From Channa striata (lineage: Eukaryota; Chordata; Actinopteri; Anabantiformes; Channidae): a stretch of 64,000 nucleotides of DNA. A program made the position numbers and the translations under genes. The notes under the pieces are model-generated. The model saw only the letters and a list, made by a program, of their open reading frames with translations, made no database searches and was not told where the DNA came from. Positions 12,122 to 25,700 of this stretch are shown one piece after another. Positions within the stretch are counted from its first letter, which is position 1, and each line of letters opens with the position of its first letter. The stretch is from NCBI GenBank assembly GCA_033026295.1, contig CM065184.1, forward strand, positions 3,511,001 to 3,575,000, written 5' to 3'.

Positions 12122-12320
12122 GAGTGCTGCAGTGTCTGATGAAGGGAAAAGGGGCTGAGGCTAATCCCTCACTAATTTACTTTTCTCTCTTTTCTTTCCA
12201 TTTCGGTTCCTTCTACTTGTTTTTTTTTTTCTTCTTCGCTTGTTAGTGTCTCTCCCTCTCGCTGCTGCTCCTCGATTCTTTCTGACCTTGACAGCTGATG
12301 CTCGCTGCAGTGGGAAACAG
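11780..12320. promoter_or_regulatory. CpG-richer patch with TATATATA; candidate cdc42ep3 promoter/5' exon
   Basis: CpG density is clearly above that of the flanks (for example GACGCGTCGTGG near 11800, and GCGAGCACGATGCGG and ACGCGGAGCGATGCGG at 11884-11925). A TATATATA lies at about 11899-11906. Farther right, the minus-strand reading GAGGAGCAGCAGCGAGAGGG resembles a 5'UTR. Assignment to cdc42ep3 rests only on position upstream of that gene; no transcription start can be fixed from sequence. Confidence 0.22.
12084..12121. repeat. (GT)n microsatellite
   Basis: About 19 GT units with one GC interruption. Confidence 0.93.
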
Positions 12321-12329
12321 AGCTTGGAT

Positions 12330-14690
12330 AGGAAATGAAACAAATTCATCATCGAGCCAGAAGCTGCTTCCCATGGGCTCAGAGTGCACATATCTTTGTG
12401 CGTTAACTTTTGTTTTGTGCTCTGCCCAAGAATAAGAAGGTCACCGCTGCACTGCTGACTAAAATCCTTCCTATCAAACGTACCTATTGAATATTGGTCT
12501 GCGCTGATGAAATCATAACCGCTGCCTGGCCTGTGTGGGCCCTCTGTTCTCCAGTGGCATCAGAAAACACACATCTCATGCATTCTAATAGATGAAAATG
12601 TTGGCTGGAGTCAATACGGACAATACGGAAGTTTTGAGGAATTGTCTATCAGCAGAGCAGCTCTGTCTGCTCCCACAGGAGGACATCTGCTGTTCATCCT
12701 AACCAAGGTCAACACTTGTGGCCCTTTAGGAGTCACCTGGTATGGCGAAAGCCTTGGAGTCTGACCTTCACATCAGGCATCCTGCTGGTGGCCCAGTTTG
12801 GCTTATATGGCAAACATGATTGGAATTCGTGGGGCCACCAGCGACGCATGAGGAAAAAACCGTCCTCATGTAGATGTGCTGCATACCAACTCTGAGGGGT
12901 TATTTTAATGAGACAACGGGTGGAGACTCCCCAGAGATGTACTGATGTTATTGAGCCTTGTGTTGGCCACACATGCAATTAATTAATTACAGCAGCGCAA
13001 GCAACCCCGGAACGGACCCTTGGAGCCTGCTGACCCAAAGAGTCCGTTTGTGTCTGTGCAGGCTGCAAATAGTCGAGCTGGTGTATTCTGGTATATCTCA
13101 AAGCCAAGGCCAGATTTCACCCTCGTTTTGGAACTCATCCAGAAAGAAGCAGCCTGGCACGCGTTGACCGGTCCGAGCTCGGCGGCGCCACCGCTGCAGA
13201 ATGCAGTCGCAGAGGGTTTCATTTACACCTCAGGGAAGTATGGATCTGATGGCATCCTCCTTTCAAAACTGCTTGCCTGAGCAGCCAACCAGTTATAATG
13301 GGAGCTGTTGAATAAAGCCACTGTGCCATTGGGTCAACAACAGCTATCTGTCTGGGCATGAAGTAATCTGGAGCCACTCCAGCCTGTTTAAAAACGGAGC
13401 TTTGCCTCATCACGGTTAGCTACAAGAGGGTGGGGGCACAAGAATAAGCAAGGTGATGAAAGTGTGAGCGTGAGAGGAGATAAATGTGGGCTTGGTATCC
13501 GGTAATCAAACTAATGGCTCGTGATTTGTCTGGACGGCTAAAAGTCACGTGCACGTTACTAAGCAGGTCACTATATTCTTGGAGGCAGTGTAACCCAAAT
13601 CTACTGTAAACAAATGCTACAGTCTGACAAACCTTCGTGGGTCACTGTTTGCCAAACTGCACCAAAGCCAGAAAAGGACATGAGCAGCTGTCCAAAATAT
13701 GACCTGCACATGACCTTCCCTTTTCTTTGAAATAGAACCCGTGCATGCCCTAAATATTGCTCCCGTGATGGGATTACAGTGCTGACATTTCACATGAGTG
13801 CTGTTGAAAAATGGCATGCTCGTCCGCATTTCTGCAGTCCTTGTGGTCAGTGTAACATCATGAGTGGGTAGAATTCCTCCCACTGTCTCTACAAAGCACC
13901 TCCCTGGAAGTTGCAGAGTATTCTTTAACATCTAACCATGGGCTGGACTTCTGTTGCGCCTTTGAATAGCAGGAAGACCCTCTCTTTGGGGTTGTTAAAA
14001 AAAGATGCACATACCACAGAGGGCAATGGTAGCCACACAGAATAGACCCAGTTGTTTGTTGCATAAAATAAACCTCAATTACAGGCACAGACCTTACTCT
14101 TGAGGGGCCCGGTGGTGGTGGCGGGACTAGTAGAATAGCAGGGTGGAGAATTTGCTCTGTCTTTCTTTCCCGCTCTCTTTCTGCTACCCGCAAGCATGGC
14201 CAGCACTTGCCAGAGTTATCCTTGGCAGTGATGGGCACAAAACCAAATCAAAGCACATGAAACACGAAGGGAATGTCAACGCGAGCCCTTTCCTCCCAGT
14301 TTACCAGCAAAATCCTCCAAATCCGTTCCCCCCGAGCGATAAAGGCAACGCTTTTCCGAGTAAAATGCCTCAAGTGTGTAGCCAGACTAAAAATGTCTGT
14401 GTTGGAAACCAGAGAGGATATCATGTTGCTCTCTGCAGTTCTGCTCGCGCGTTCCATGTGGGAGAGCACACATGTTTCACTGTTACTAATCAATTTCCCA
14501 TTCTGCTCCACATGTTCAAGAACAAGCCCAGACGCCTGCATGGCAGCAGGTAAACTGTGGCAACTTGATCCCATTTACAGATTCCGATTACTGTCAGCAG
14601 AGTGTGAAATAACGCATGTTGTCACCCTCACTCACCTTATATATTCCTGTGGGGGGAATCGTGATCCTTCCCAGGTATTGCTGGTGCCGT
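12330..14690. other. non-coding DNA, with a 60-bp CpG-dense knot
   Basis: Positions about 13158-13212 carry around nine CpG in under 60 bp (ACGCGTTGACCGGTCCGAGC and following), the densest in the window, but no gene start can be tied to it. Open frames around 13.0-13.3 kb and the 219-codon frame at 14273-14932 have no recognisable protein similarity and no clear splice context. Confidence 0.35.
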
Positions 14691-14879
14691 CCTCAGTGCA
14701 GCAGCTGCAGCTTATTCTGTGTATCTGTACATGTGTGTGCTGCTCCTGTGGCTTGTTGACACTGCCCTGCCTCCGGTCTCTGCCTCGGAGCTGCACTTCT
14801 GTCGACTGGGATGTCTGCCGGACAGCTGTTTTGGAAGTGCTCTCCGGCTCCTATTCCCCTCTGCAGCAAGTCAAGTCTC

Positions 14880-15005
14880 CTCCTACACCTCCCTTCATGC
14901 CCCCCTTTCTTCCTCTGTCTCTGTCTTGCTGAGCCCCCCACTCCCTCCTCCCCCGTTCCTCCTCTATTTTTTTTTTCTTCTTTGCTTCTTTCTCTCCAGC
15001 AGCAC
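14880..15005 (+). other. long polypyrimidine tract ending in CAG
   Basis: About 125 bp of almost pure C/T on the plus strand, including runs of C and T, ending in TTTCTCTCCAGCAG. It could be a strong splice acceptor for an unrecognised plus-strand transcript, or simple H-DNA-prone low-complexity sequence. No downstream exon is recognised. Confidence 0.45.
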
Positions 15006-15119
15006 CTGTGCACGTCTGTCCTCTTCTCCTACCCGGAGCTCGGGGTTTCTTCAGCAGCTCTGCAGTGTTTGAGGATTCTCCTTGCTTCCTTTGCCTTGGT
15101 GGAGCCGCAGTGATGAGTG

Positions 15120-18100
15120 ATCACAGGCTCCGCACTTCAAAAAAAAAAAAAAAGAAAAAGGCTGTGCGGAGCAAAGCAGCTGCCTCATGGGATGTCTGGC
15201 TGTCTCTGCTCTCTGAAACAGTTCCTCATGAGATGTACAGTGAATGTGTGAGCTCTTTCCCTCAGTCTTTGCGGCTGCCCACATCTGATAAGAGCTGTTC
15301 TGTAAATGCAGCCGGCAGCTGACAATCCATGTCTCGCTCTTGAGCCTCCCCTCTCTATTCTTATCTGTCTATCACACATTGCACACACCCACCTATTATT
15401 TTCTCAAGTCATTCCAGCGGAAAAAATCACTTTATATTCTGTTCATGTGCATATATTCTTCATTTTTATGCAGCTGCAAGTTTGAGGTGAAATTGTGCGA
15501 ATGGGTTGATGAGTACATATATACTCTACATATGCTGCAGCACATGTCAGGGACGGTTACATTACTGCAGACACAGGGAACTTCCTTGGTAGAGATCTGT
15601 GTTACTCTATCATGGTTTTTAATGGACATCAGAGCTTGTAAAGGTTTTAACTTGATGCCCTCAAGTCAAGGACAAGACAAACGTTGTCTGTGCATCACAT
15701 TTTTTCCAGGTTTCTGTTCTTGAGTAGAAAAAAAATCTCATCACCTTGGTAACCGGTGCAGCTCAAAGGTGATGTCACGGTTTGCTGTGCAGTCGCTTTC
15801 CAAGACAGGAAAGCAGAGGAGAGGTGTGTTTCTGCCCTTACAGTGCATCACAAAGGGAAAAGAAGATGAATGTAACAGGAGGGGAGCTTGTATTTCACTC
15901 CGTGTGTGTGTGGTTAAGAAAAGGGGGAGTTGTAGCAGTACTTTAGCAATAACCCGGCCTTGTCCGCCATGCGAAGGAATACGTCCTTCTGCAAACATCC
16001 CAAATTCCCACTCCTCCTTCCTGGATAATTTGGCCTGGTGAGCTCATTCTCCTTAATCTGCTTTCTGCCTATATTTCATTTGATTGATGCACCACTATAA
16101 TAACTACCCGTACATGACGCTTTGCAAAGACTTACAATGAAATGAATGTGGAGTTGTGTCTGTTTGTGAACAGCTTACAGTCACTGAGACACCCTCTATT
16201 TAAGTTACAGTACACAGGCGTTATTTAGCACCAGTTAAAGAGCAGTTGTGAATGAAGCCCTTTGGTGCTGTCATATCACCCTGGGATGATGTCATCACAG
16301 CCTCCATGTGGCCAGCACATGATCTGATAGAGTAGAACACACAACGCTATCTTCTCATTTAGGAAGACCATTAAACCGTGGAAAATCCAGGGCCACTGCT
16401 CCAAAAGGAAACAGTAAGTCATTTACCCCAGTGATAAATTGCTCGATAGCGGAGAGACGGGAAATTCTGTCAGTGATGACTTCTGTAGAAAATTGGAAAC
16501 CGCTTTCCAATAAGACTCAATAAGTACAAAGGCTTTACATTTTGTAGATAATAACTTTATAAATGGTCAATAAATCATTTCATTTCCTCATCCAAGAGGA
16601 CAGTGTACATTAATCAACTGATCTGTAACTGTGCCAGAGTAAGACAGCGTCTTTCAAGACGGTCTGTAGAGAATGTGAAGTCATGTTACGCAGGCACTGT
16701 GCTCTGCTTATCTGTGACCACCATGGTTGGAAGCTTAGCTGCTTAACTTTTGTTTGGCTAAAAAGTTGCTTGAGTTTTTCAAATATGATGAAGATGGGAA
16801 CAGATTAAGAGGAAGAAAACTAACTGGAAAACCTGAATTGTAATAGCAAGCAGCAATATTTAGAAAGATTGGTAAAGATAAATGGATGAATGCATTTCCA
16901 GTGACTTGTTGCGAGATCTAGCAGTTTAAAAGCCGCCAGAATACAGGCGCCCGTGGAGGTGTAAGGTGGCATCCCTCTATGGCAGCCGTTCTAACCCATG
17001 AAGACACTTTTCTCGACAGATTTCAGAAAAAAAACGCAGATGGTGCAAGCATCTCCCAGCGAGGTAACATCCACTTCACATTGTCTACAGACAAATGCCG
17101 CAGCAGACATTTGAACTGGTTACACCGGGTAAAGTAAAGCACAGTTCCAACCAACATTATTGCTGTCAATGGCTAATTTTTTAAATGTTTATTATCAGTA
17201 TAGTGAACAAAGATCCATCGTAAATGACTTTTTTGTGCAGTAAGTCATTGACATAAGCATCTAATAACATCTGCGCTCACACAGTAGGTTGCAGCTTTTG
17301 CATGTGCCTCTGCTGATTTCTGCAAGCAAAGCAGAGATTCGCTGAAAGCTCAATGTTGCTGAGGTTCAATTCGAGTTTTGCTGTGAAAGCTGCTTCATGC
17401 GTTGCATACAAATAGGGATAAAGTACTGTACAGTAAAGAGTTTGATCAAATTGAGACCAAACTGAAAGTGAAATAACAGCTCTTGACCTAGAGGCCTGAT
17501 CAAATCACATCTCACTAATGGCTAATTACTCATATAGACGTTATTATGGGTTTTTTTGGGGGGGGGGTTGCATCTATGAAGCTCAGAGTAAAAACTTAGT
17601 TGAACCTTCTTAAGAGAAAGTATGATCACGAAGCATCACACCTCCAAACTTAGCTCCCTGGCTCTGACAGGCTTTTAGTGTCCTTGGTGACGGTTTCCCC
17701 CTTGAACAGCAACACCGTTCTGTTAAACACACAGGATTTGCCAGGAACATGTTTGTCATCTTATTTTTGTTTTTCCATCACACGTTGTCTTTCAGGTTTG
17801 TTTATGGAGGAAATTAGACCTATTTTAAATTCCAGTTGAACACTAATTTGCCTTGGTCTGCCTTGGCCCATGTCTTGGTCGTGTACACAGGGGGAGCATT
17901 CAAACGGAGGTTCTTCTTTAAGTGCTCTGTCTGAACTGTTCCACTGAGGTCACTTTCCCCAACTGACACACACACTACTGATCTCAGGTCAGGTTCACAA
18001 GCCCGTCCTTGTCTGCTGAAGAAAATTACCTTAGAAAAATCCTATTTAAGCAAGTAGCTACAGGGTCCAAAACTTTGGAACCACCTCTTCTTATAGCAAC

Positions 18101-19394
18101 GCCACTACCCACTTTGACCTTAATAAAAAACACATAGTGGAATTATCACATTTCTGACAGTTTCAACCGAAAATATTAAGCAGTTATAACTTTGTGTATA
18201 TTTTCTGCTCTCAGGCAAATTGTGCGTCTACAGTAAGTTTGGCCGATGACTTTCTCCTGTCACGCAGATTTCGTTTTAATCTTATGTTGATACCTCACCC
18301 TTTCGACACACATGCAGCCTCCACCCTTCAGCCTCCCTCTGCTACGACACGCGTTCATGCCCAATAAGGAGTGAGCTACATCAGTATCTCTCGGCTTCTA
18401 AGGCGAGCTGCGTGACTGAGGCAAAGAATGTGAAATATTAACACCACGCATTACTATAGACAGTATTTGTTAAAACTGCTGCTTTTTTAGTGCAGTTATA
18501 GTGTACGCATGACTGGTCTTTATGATATGTAATCCATCTATCATGTGACCAAAAGACTGGAAGGACGGAAAGAGGATGTGGAAAGATATCAATCAAAATA
18601 TCCTCCATTTCGGGGCCCACTTGAATTCTCCTGGCATGAATAAATCTGAAGAAGAAATACATGTACAGCTGGTAAAACAACATTCCTCCCTTTGACTTTC
18701 TGGAGAGTCTTTATGTTAAAATTATCAAGATTTTTTGCAGCTTCTCATAACATTTAATGAACTCATGTTCATGCATACAGTCATCTCATCTCTACATCAC
18801 ATGACCCTTGTCTACAAGCTTCTTATCAAAGCTTTCTCCCTGTTTTGTACTGTTTCGCTGGAGGTCCTCATATGCACATTTATTTTCCTTATGACAGTAA
18901 ACATTTCACAATGTTCTGAGCATAGAGGGAGGGACTCGACGCTGAGGGCACTGGCCAGTGTTCTGAATGTAGGAGACGTGCAGCCGAGCAGAGAGGAGGA
19001 GGGGATTGTGGGCAGTCTAAACACTGTCTTGCTCTGTGGCCGCATCCCAAAATGTTTTTGTGTGTGTGCGTAGGCAACGCGCCATTCTGAATTACAGCAG
19101 ACCACACACACCAGAGGTAGCACCTTGGCTTTTGTGTCTATTTTAACAACTCTGCAAACTTGGCGAAAAGGTGGAAGGTTGTGTTCGAGAGCAAGTAAGT
19201 GCAGTAAGAGGTCAACGTTTAAAATTATTTTCTGGGTAATTTACAGCCCAGTCAATATTTATATGGATGTGCCTTAATGTACAAACAGTTGAACAGATTG
19301 TTATGTTTCACACCTTAGGGGCCAGTGAACTTTAAAAAACTGTTTTCACTCTGGAGTGGTAACAACAATTAACCAAATGTAGGTGGAATAATGT
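15120..19394. other. non-coding DNA, no gene recognised
   Basis: AT-rich intergenic DNA between the divergent genes. It has a poly(A) tract near 15140, a T/G homopolymer pair at about 17551-17568 and short chance frames. No exon, RNA gene or named repeat could be supported. Confidence 0.45.
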
Positions 19395-19660
19395 TACATA
19401 AAAAAACTATCAGACCACTCCAGATGATCCAAAAAGCAGCAGCACCTCTTAATTTTGACCAGCCAAAAACAACAGCACAGTTCAGATCTCTCCACTGGTT
19501 TCCCATCGCCGCCCCGTCAGGTTCAGAGCTCTGACGCTCACCTACACAGTATTCAACACGATCTTTCCTTCCCACTTCCTCACTCTGCCAGGAGCCAGCG
19601 TCTGGTGGTCCTCTGGTGGAAACATGCCGAGCAAAAATCTTCAGCTTAGAGGCCCCCACA
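19395..19660 (+). mobile_element. decayed L2/CR1-type LINE fragment (end of reverse-transcriptase region)
   Basis: Plus-strand translation in shifting frames gives RPLQMIQKAAA, then FDQPKTTAQFRSLHWFPIAA, then LPGASVWWSSGGNMPSKNLQ. The first two match the conserved stretch after the polymerase core of fish L2/CR1-type LINEs (PLQ-IQNAAARL-F then SLHWLPVAARI). Frames are broken and no ends or target duplication are visible, so this is an ancient truncated copy. Confidence 0.55.
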
Positions 19661-19664
19661 AGTT

Positions 19665-22405
19665 ACCAAGCTTAACACCTTCTGCAGTTTTCTGGAGTTT
19701 TTGGGTGATTGTACATATAAGTTATAAGTCTTCTGACTAAATGTAAACAACACAGACATTATAATTTTACAAAACCAAGCATACAGCAGATGTGAATCAT
19801 GAACAGGACTGCTCACTGTGACAAATGATTTAGAGAATAATAAATTATCTTTCCAGCCAATCTCAGCTTGACTAATCTTTTTAATATCTTTTACCTGATG
19901 ATTTGCTTTTACGTCTTGTAACTATGTTTTGGTTCCGTTACACTCTGCATTACCTGTGCAGCAGATCCACAATGAAAACATTATCACGTTGCTGCTAAAC
20001 AATATGAAGCTGGTACAAAGCCAGAAACAGTATTGTCCTCAGGAATTGATCAAGGATATTGCCCTTACATTCATCCAGTGGCCATGAACATGACCGTACA
20101 TCCATCGTATGATTGAGCTGTGTATAATTAAGGAACTGTTTACCTTTAAAAAGGTAAAAATATATTATAAAGACACAACATTGCATTGCAACTGTCAGTG
20201 TTGCGTTTACAGCTTGCACATTCTCCCATTAGCCTTGGCCATTAGTTGCCAAAAATGACTTGGGAGAAAAACCTCAAAAGAGAACAATATTTGCCACTGA
20301 TGGCCTTAAAAGACCAGAATCCAGCGCAACCACAGTCATGCTACATTTGTAAGAAGCGGCGTGACTCTTTAATTTTGCCAATGGGAAAAACTTAGTCAAC
20401 ACTCTCATAGTTGCTTACTATCAGTGCTGCCTGTCCACACTGACATGACGCCCGCATACAAACCACAACTGATTGCAGCAAAATGATGTTCACTAGGAGA
20501 TGGAAACAGTGCAACAAAAAAATCTCAGTTAATGATATACCTTTTCACAGAATATCTCCTGGAATGCATTAAACATCTCATCTCAATGGTAGTGTAAACG
20601 GGTCAGTATGGGGATTTTCCCTCAGCCCTGCACAGACAAACGTATTCCTCTACACTTAGATTATCTGACCACATTCATGCAAGTGCGTCGATTTTTGACT
20701 CACTTCGTTGGAAACAGAGCAAGTGATACATCACTTATTAATGAGTAAGTCTTCCCACTGGAATTCCAGTAGCTGTACGCAGGCCACCCTCTTGCAATCA
20801 GATTGTGGTTGATCATTTCCACCAGCCCATATCCTGCTCCATCCACAACCAGAGAGCTATTAAGTCCAAGACAATTGGCAGGTTGCCCTCGCCCATCTGA
20901 GCGGCGGGTGAGTGGAGTAGGACACCAGCTAGAGTCAAGCTGAGGTCAGCTGGAAACTGTGTTCACATCTGGCTGGGCGTAGCATATTAGCACCTACATT
21001 GGTCATGGATATCTCCTGTTATGCAGGTGGGGATCTTGAGAGACTCTGTGCAGTACAGATGACGTCCTTTTCCACCTGGCAGAGTCTGTTTCTCATTTAA
21101 AACATGTTTTAGGCCGTGGGAACGTGCTCCACTTTGTTGGAATTTGGAATATCTACACAAGAGTGTTTATATAATGACTTTTCATGTGAGGAGATAATGT
21201 AAGTAAACTGATGTTTGGCTGCAATTATGAGCAACAAGGAGACAGCGAAGTTTTCAGCGGTGTCTTTTTTGGGTCACAAGGGGAGAAGGGAAAATATTCA
21301 GCATTCCTTGTGAGATACAAGTGAGATAACAAGTGAATAGCTGCTTAAGTCTAGTTTTTAACTTGGAGTATATTACACACATGATGACAGGCGACTTACT
21401 GCAGCCTAATGTTGTCAGGTCACCCTAAATGTGACTAAATGTTTACTTCCAGTATTTTTTATGCTTATTTGGATGTCCACTGGGATTCCGAGTGCCGCTC
21501 CTGTTTGGTTGCTGGAAGTCTTTATCACCATAATCAGTAAATAACATTCCACAGTCAAAAAAGTTTCTGTTCTGTAGCTGATTTTCTCGTGTCCATTGAA
21601 AAGAAAACACTTTGTTGCTACTGGAATCATCAGCAGACGAGAGGAGGCTTAAATCACTTACAGAAAGTCAGGACTTTGATATAATTTAGCAGAAGACATT
21701 ATGCCAATAAAAATAATGAGTATTTATGATCTCTGGGAGTGCTTTGCAGTGCTGTACATTATCAGACTGAGTGTGTATTGGCAGATTTTCATCACATAGA
21801 AGTATGTGAGGTTTCATTTCCAGCAACGGCACTGTACAGTTCTCTGTAACATCTGGTGAGATTATCTCCACCAGCTCAGTTCATTTGAGGCGTTGGAGGT
21901 TTCCTGCTGCCAACTTTGAAACACTTTGAATTAGTTGATTGCATTTGTGTTTCTTTTAAAATTCCATTATTGAGTTATTTATAATAAAAAACACATTGTG
22001 GAAGCTCTATGTATGGCATGCATCCCACAATAAAGCATATGATTGGTTCCACATCAGGGAAGAGCACGGAAAGGCAGAAAGGCACGGGAAATTTGGAGCC
22101 AGGATTGTTTAAGATACCCAGAAATCATCTGCCATATATATACATATATATATATTTTTTAATGTGAGCAGATTTTATTTTAATAAATTCACTTATATCA
22201 CCTTGGTTAATTAACTCTGTTGCCCCCCCCCCAGGTGATATTGATTAAAGTCTTGTTATTGTCACATAAATGGCAACTGGAGCAATTATAACTTTTCATT
22301 TTTCATTCATTTGATTAACTGCTACTATAGCACTCATGCCCCACTGTACATGTTGATCTTCTTACTACACAGAGGCTGGAATAGAAGCTGAGAGAAACAC
22401 ATAAC
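19665..22405. other. non-coding DNA, no gene recognised
   Basis: AT-rich DNA with a (TA)n-like tract at about 22136-22156. No frame longer than 75 codons and no recognisable repeat. Confidence 0.45.
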
Positions 22406-22407
22406 AA

Positions 22408-22706
22408 TACTGAAAATCCATCCATCCATTCATCTGTCTTCTTCAACTACTAACCCCGATCACAACTGTGGGGGGCTGGAGCCTGTCCCGGATCCCGGCT
22501 ATCACTATCCGAGAGTCAGGGTACGTCCTGGCAGGTCTCCAATCCATCTGAGGGTCAACACAGTGACACAAACACACTCACACCTACAGGCAATTTAGAG
22601 TCACCAGTTAACCTAACATGCATGTCTGTGGACTGTGAGAGGAAAATGGATCACCTGAGGCAAATCCACAGGGACAAGATGCAAACTCCACACAGAAAGG
22701 TGCTAG
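22408..22706 (+). repeat. common teleost dispersed repeat (CCATCCATCCAT...CAAACTCCACACAGAAAGG)
   Basis: The segment starts with a CCATCCATCCATTCATC head, then GGGGGGCTGGAGCCTGTCCC, GGCAGGTCTCCAATCCATC, CACACCTACAGGCAATTTAG, AGTCACCAGTTAACCTAACA and GCAAACTCCACACAGAAAGG. I recognise this succession as a highly abundant fish repeat; I cannot assign it to a transposon class with certainty. A second copy in the opposite orientation is at 31597-31735. Confidence 0.7.
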
Positions 22707-22709
22707 CCA

Positions 22710-25700
22710 CCACAGTGATGCCAAATACTGAAAATGCTAATAAATAAAGGAAAGCAGGTAAGGAATTGTAAGTATTGGCCCTGCCGCCCATTAGATTCCA
22801 AAGGTGGGTGAAACATCTCTCTGCGGTGACTGTTACATAGAAAAACACTGTAGTTTGGAAGCTGACAGTGACGTTATGGTTGTGACCTGTTGAAACGTGC
22901 CAGCAGACATGAAATAACATTACATGTTCTTTGTTTTGACACATCTTCAGTCATTCTGTCTATCCAAACGAACCACGCTGACCCTGGTTATCCCTTTCAG
23001 CCTTTGTTCAACTTCACAAATCTACTCTTTACTTTAAGTAACGTTACCACGCGGCACACACGGCATCACACTCTGCAGTTGTGAACTCAAACATAGAAAT
23101 TATCTCAGAAAGGATTCCGCGGAAGCCTGTAATAATGTTCCACAGAAACTCTACCATGTGTCAAAGGTGGAGGGTGCTGCTGCGGGGGCTAGACAAATGC
23201 CAGGGATACCTCAGCCATTATTGTATTCAGAAGCAGTGAGCATGCACAGAACGTTTGAGACACCAAGCGCGTGTGGTGAAACTGAGCGCGTGCCAAGAGG
23301 TGAGACACTGAGGGGCCACAAGAGCCGATCACATGAAAGGAAGGGCATTTGATAACATGAGTGCAAACTGAGATACTTTAAATGTTATTGGGAGCTGAAG
23401 TGATTATTACCTGACAAGATCTTACCAACATTCTTAGAGAATTAAAATAATACATTAAAGGATAGGTTCACATTTTTCAAAATCTATTTTAAAACAACAG
23501 TGGAAAAGGATTTAGTCACTTTCCAAGCGCTCTTTTAATGAAAGTAACTGGGCCAAATATGAATTTATATGTATTTCTAATGTCTATTTCACACTTGGAA
23601 ATCTGTGTTTGTATCATGAATTTCCCTGGACATTGTTTCCGCGTTGAGTCGCAGTATAGAAGGGAAAAAATAGGGAGCTTTAAGGCATAACTTCTTTTCA
23701 GATAAACATTTTGTTTCATGTTTGTAATTGGAACGTGTATTACGACATATGTATTACGACATATCTAGAAATACCTATCTTTTCAATGAAGTTGTAACCA
23801 CTACTAAAGCATGGTAGAGCATGGTAATAAGCTAAAATATAAAGGGAAGATGAACATAGTATACCTGCTAAACATCTGCATGTGGAGATTTAGCTCAAAC
23901 TCCGCATCAAAGAGCAACTAGCCTGGTTGTTGAAACCTCTTTTTTAAAAACTGGACTAAATGCTTCTGAAATTTTCTATGAAACTATTAGGTCTCATGTA
24001 AATCTATATAAATGAATTTGAAAAAATGTAAAAGCTTATAATTCCAAAAAGTTACATATTCTAATTTGAAAATAAAGAGTTTGTGTCTTTGTACAGCAGA
24101 TATGCAAAAAACCCTGATTCTGTTTGTGTGTCACAGACAAAAAAGTTTACTAAAAACTAATAGATGCTAATCTCTTTACTGTTTGTTCAGCCAGGTCAGA
24201 CAACCAACATTCCACCTGCCAACATTACAGGACCATTATTCATCTTCTATGCCATGATCAGCAGCCATTTTTCAACCTACTCTTTGCAGCAGCATTGTGT
24301 AATAGTACCTCTTAACCCTGTCACTCAGAAATGTCAAAAGTGCACAAATGTAAAAATTTTGACACTAAAGACCAAGTTTAGCACATCAGATATCGTAGGT
24401 GAACTAATGAGCAGACATTTTGTTCACTCCCAGTTAAACTCCTTTAAAGGTTTGGGACTGAGATAGACATTAGCCCCATCTGAAACTCCCAATTTCCCCA
24501 TGGGGCAGATGAAACGGCGATCAGCACATCTCCCACGTGGTATGTCTTTGACATGAGGTGGGGGCTGGGGCACCAGCTCAATGCTGGTCCCCTCCACTGT
24601 CCCACACTTAGGGCTAGTCGTGTAGGCAGACACATCCGACACGCCTCATCTGGGGTTGCTTATCGCTTACTCTGTGGAGCCAAGACTAGCCGTCAGTCAT
24701 GGTTATTAGGGGCTAGTCTGGAGGGATGTGTCTGAGCCGACATGTGAAGACAAGGCAGGGGTTCATTACGGGAGAATGGAAGGCGAGAGGATTTCTTTAC
24801 ATATCTGGGTTGACATGTGCTGGGTTTGACAGTGTGGGCAATTTCGGTCACCGAACCTAAAACGTGGGCCTACACAGTATATGACAACGTCATCTACTGT
24901 ATAGAACACAGTAATACAGTAGGCCTGGCTTGTTTCCAGACCAATAAAGTACCGCGTGGGAGAGACAGGAGGGCATCTGAGAGGGAGATGTAGACAATTT
25001 CTTCTACTGTGAGTCTCTGTGTGTTTGTGCTTCACCAGGTGCCAGGAATGCATTCGAACACACAGGCAATATTTCACACATATGGCCTTTGTGTTGCTGC
25101 GCACTGCACATTTAAGTCAGCAAAGAAAGCTGGAGAATAACAAATGTTAACTTAAGGCCTCCCTAAAACAATACCACTCTCTGTACGGCTGAAGAATTCC
25201 ACAGCAGCCTGTCATTACATTGTTTAAATTTATATTTCCCAGTGGTGCAGTTTGACGATGCATTGAGATACCAAACAAAAGAAATGTTTCACATTTTTCT
25301 GAGATTATACTTCCCTGCCTTGAGGTGGCAAACCTTCATTAGTAACTAAATTGGAGTTAATCAGCTCCACATAAATGTGTGATCAGCAGCAGTAATGCCC
25401 CAGGAATGTCAGTGTTATCATTAAAAGTGCATTTCACACTGATGACCATAGCTGTGATTAACAGCACCACAGGGTGTGTTTATCCTTTTTTCCCATACTG
25501 CTCACATTTTTTAAATCCTGAAATAGCACGACCCATTTGAAGCATTGCATAGATTATCTCTCCATTTAAACATTTACTTCCTCTTTGCAGTTTACAAAAA
25601 GATAAATTGCTGTGTGACCACTATTATATTTTAGCACGGCAGCCAAAAATAAAATTGTTAAAATAGACAGCATGCAGAAAAAAATAGGTCAAATACCTGC

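Noticed and set aside
14273..14932. 219-codon plus-strand open frame
   Set aside because: No recognisable domain. It is Cys/Ser/Leu-rich because it runs through pyrimidine-rich DNA, and the neighbouring frames are also open. Likely chance.
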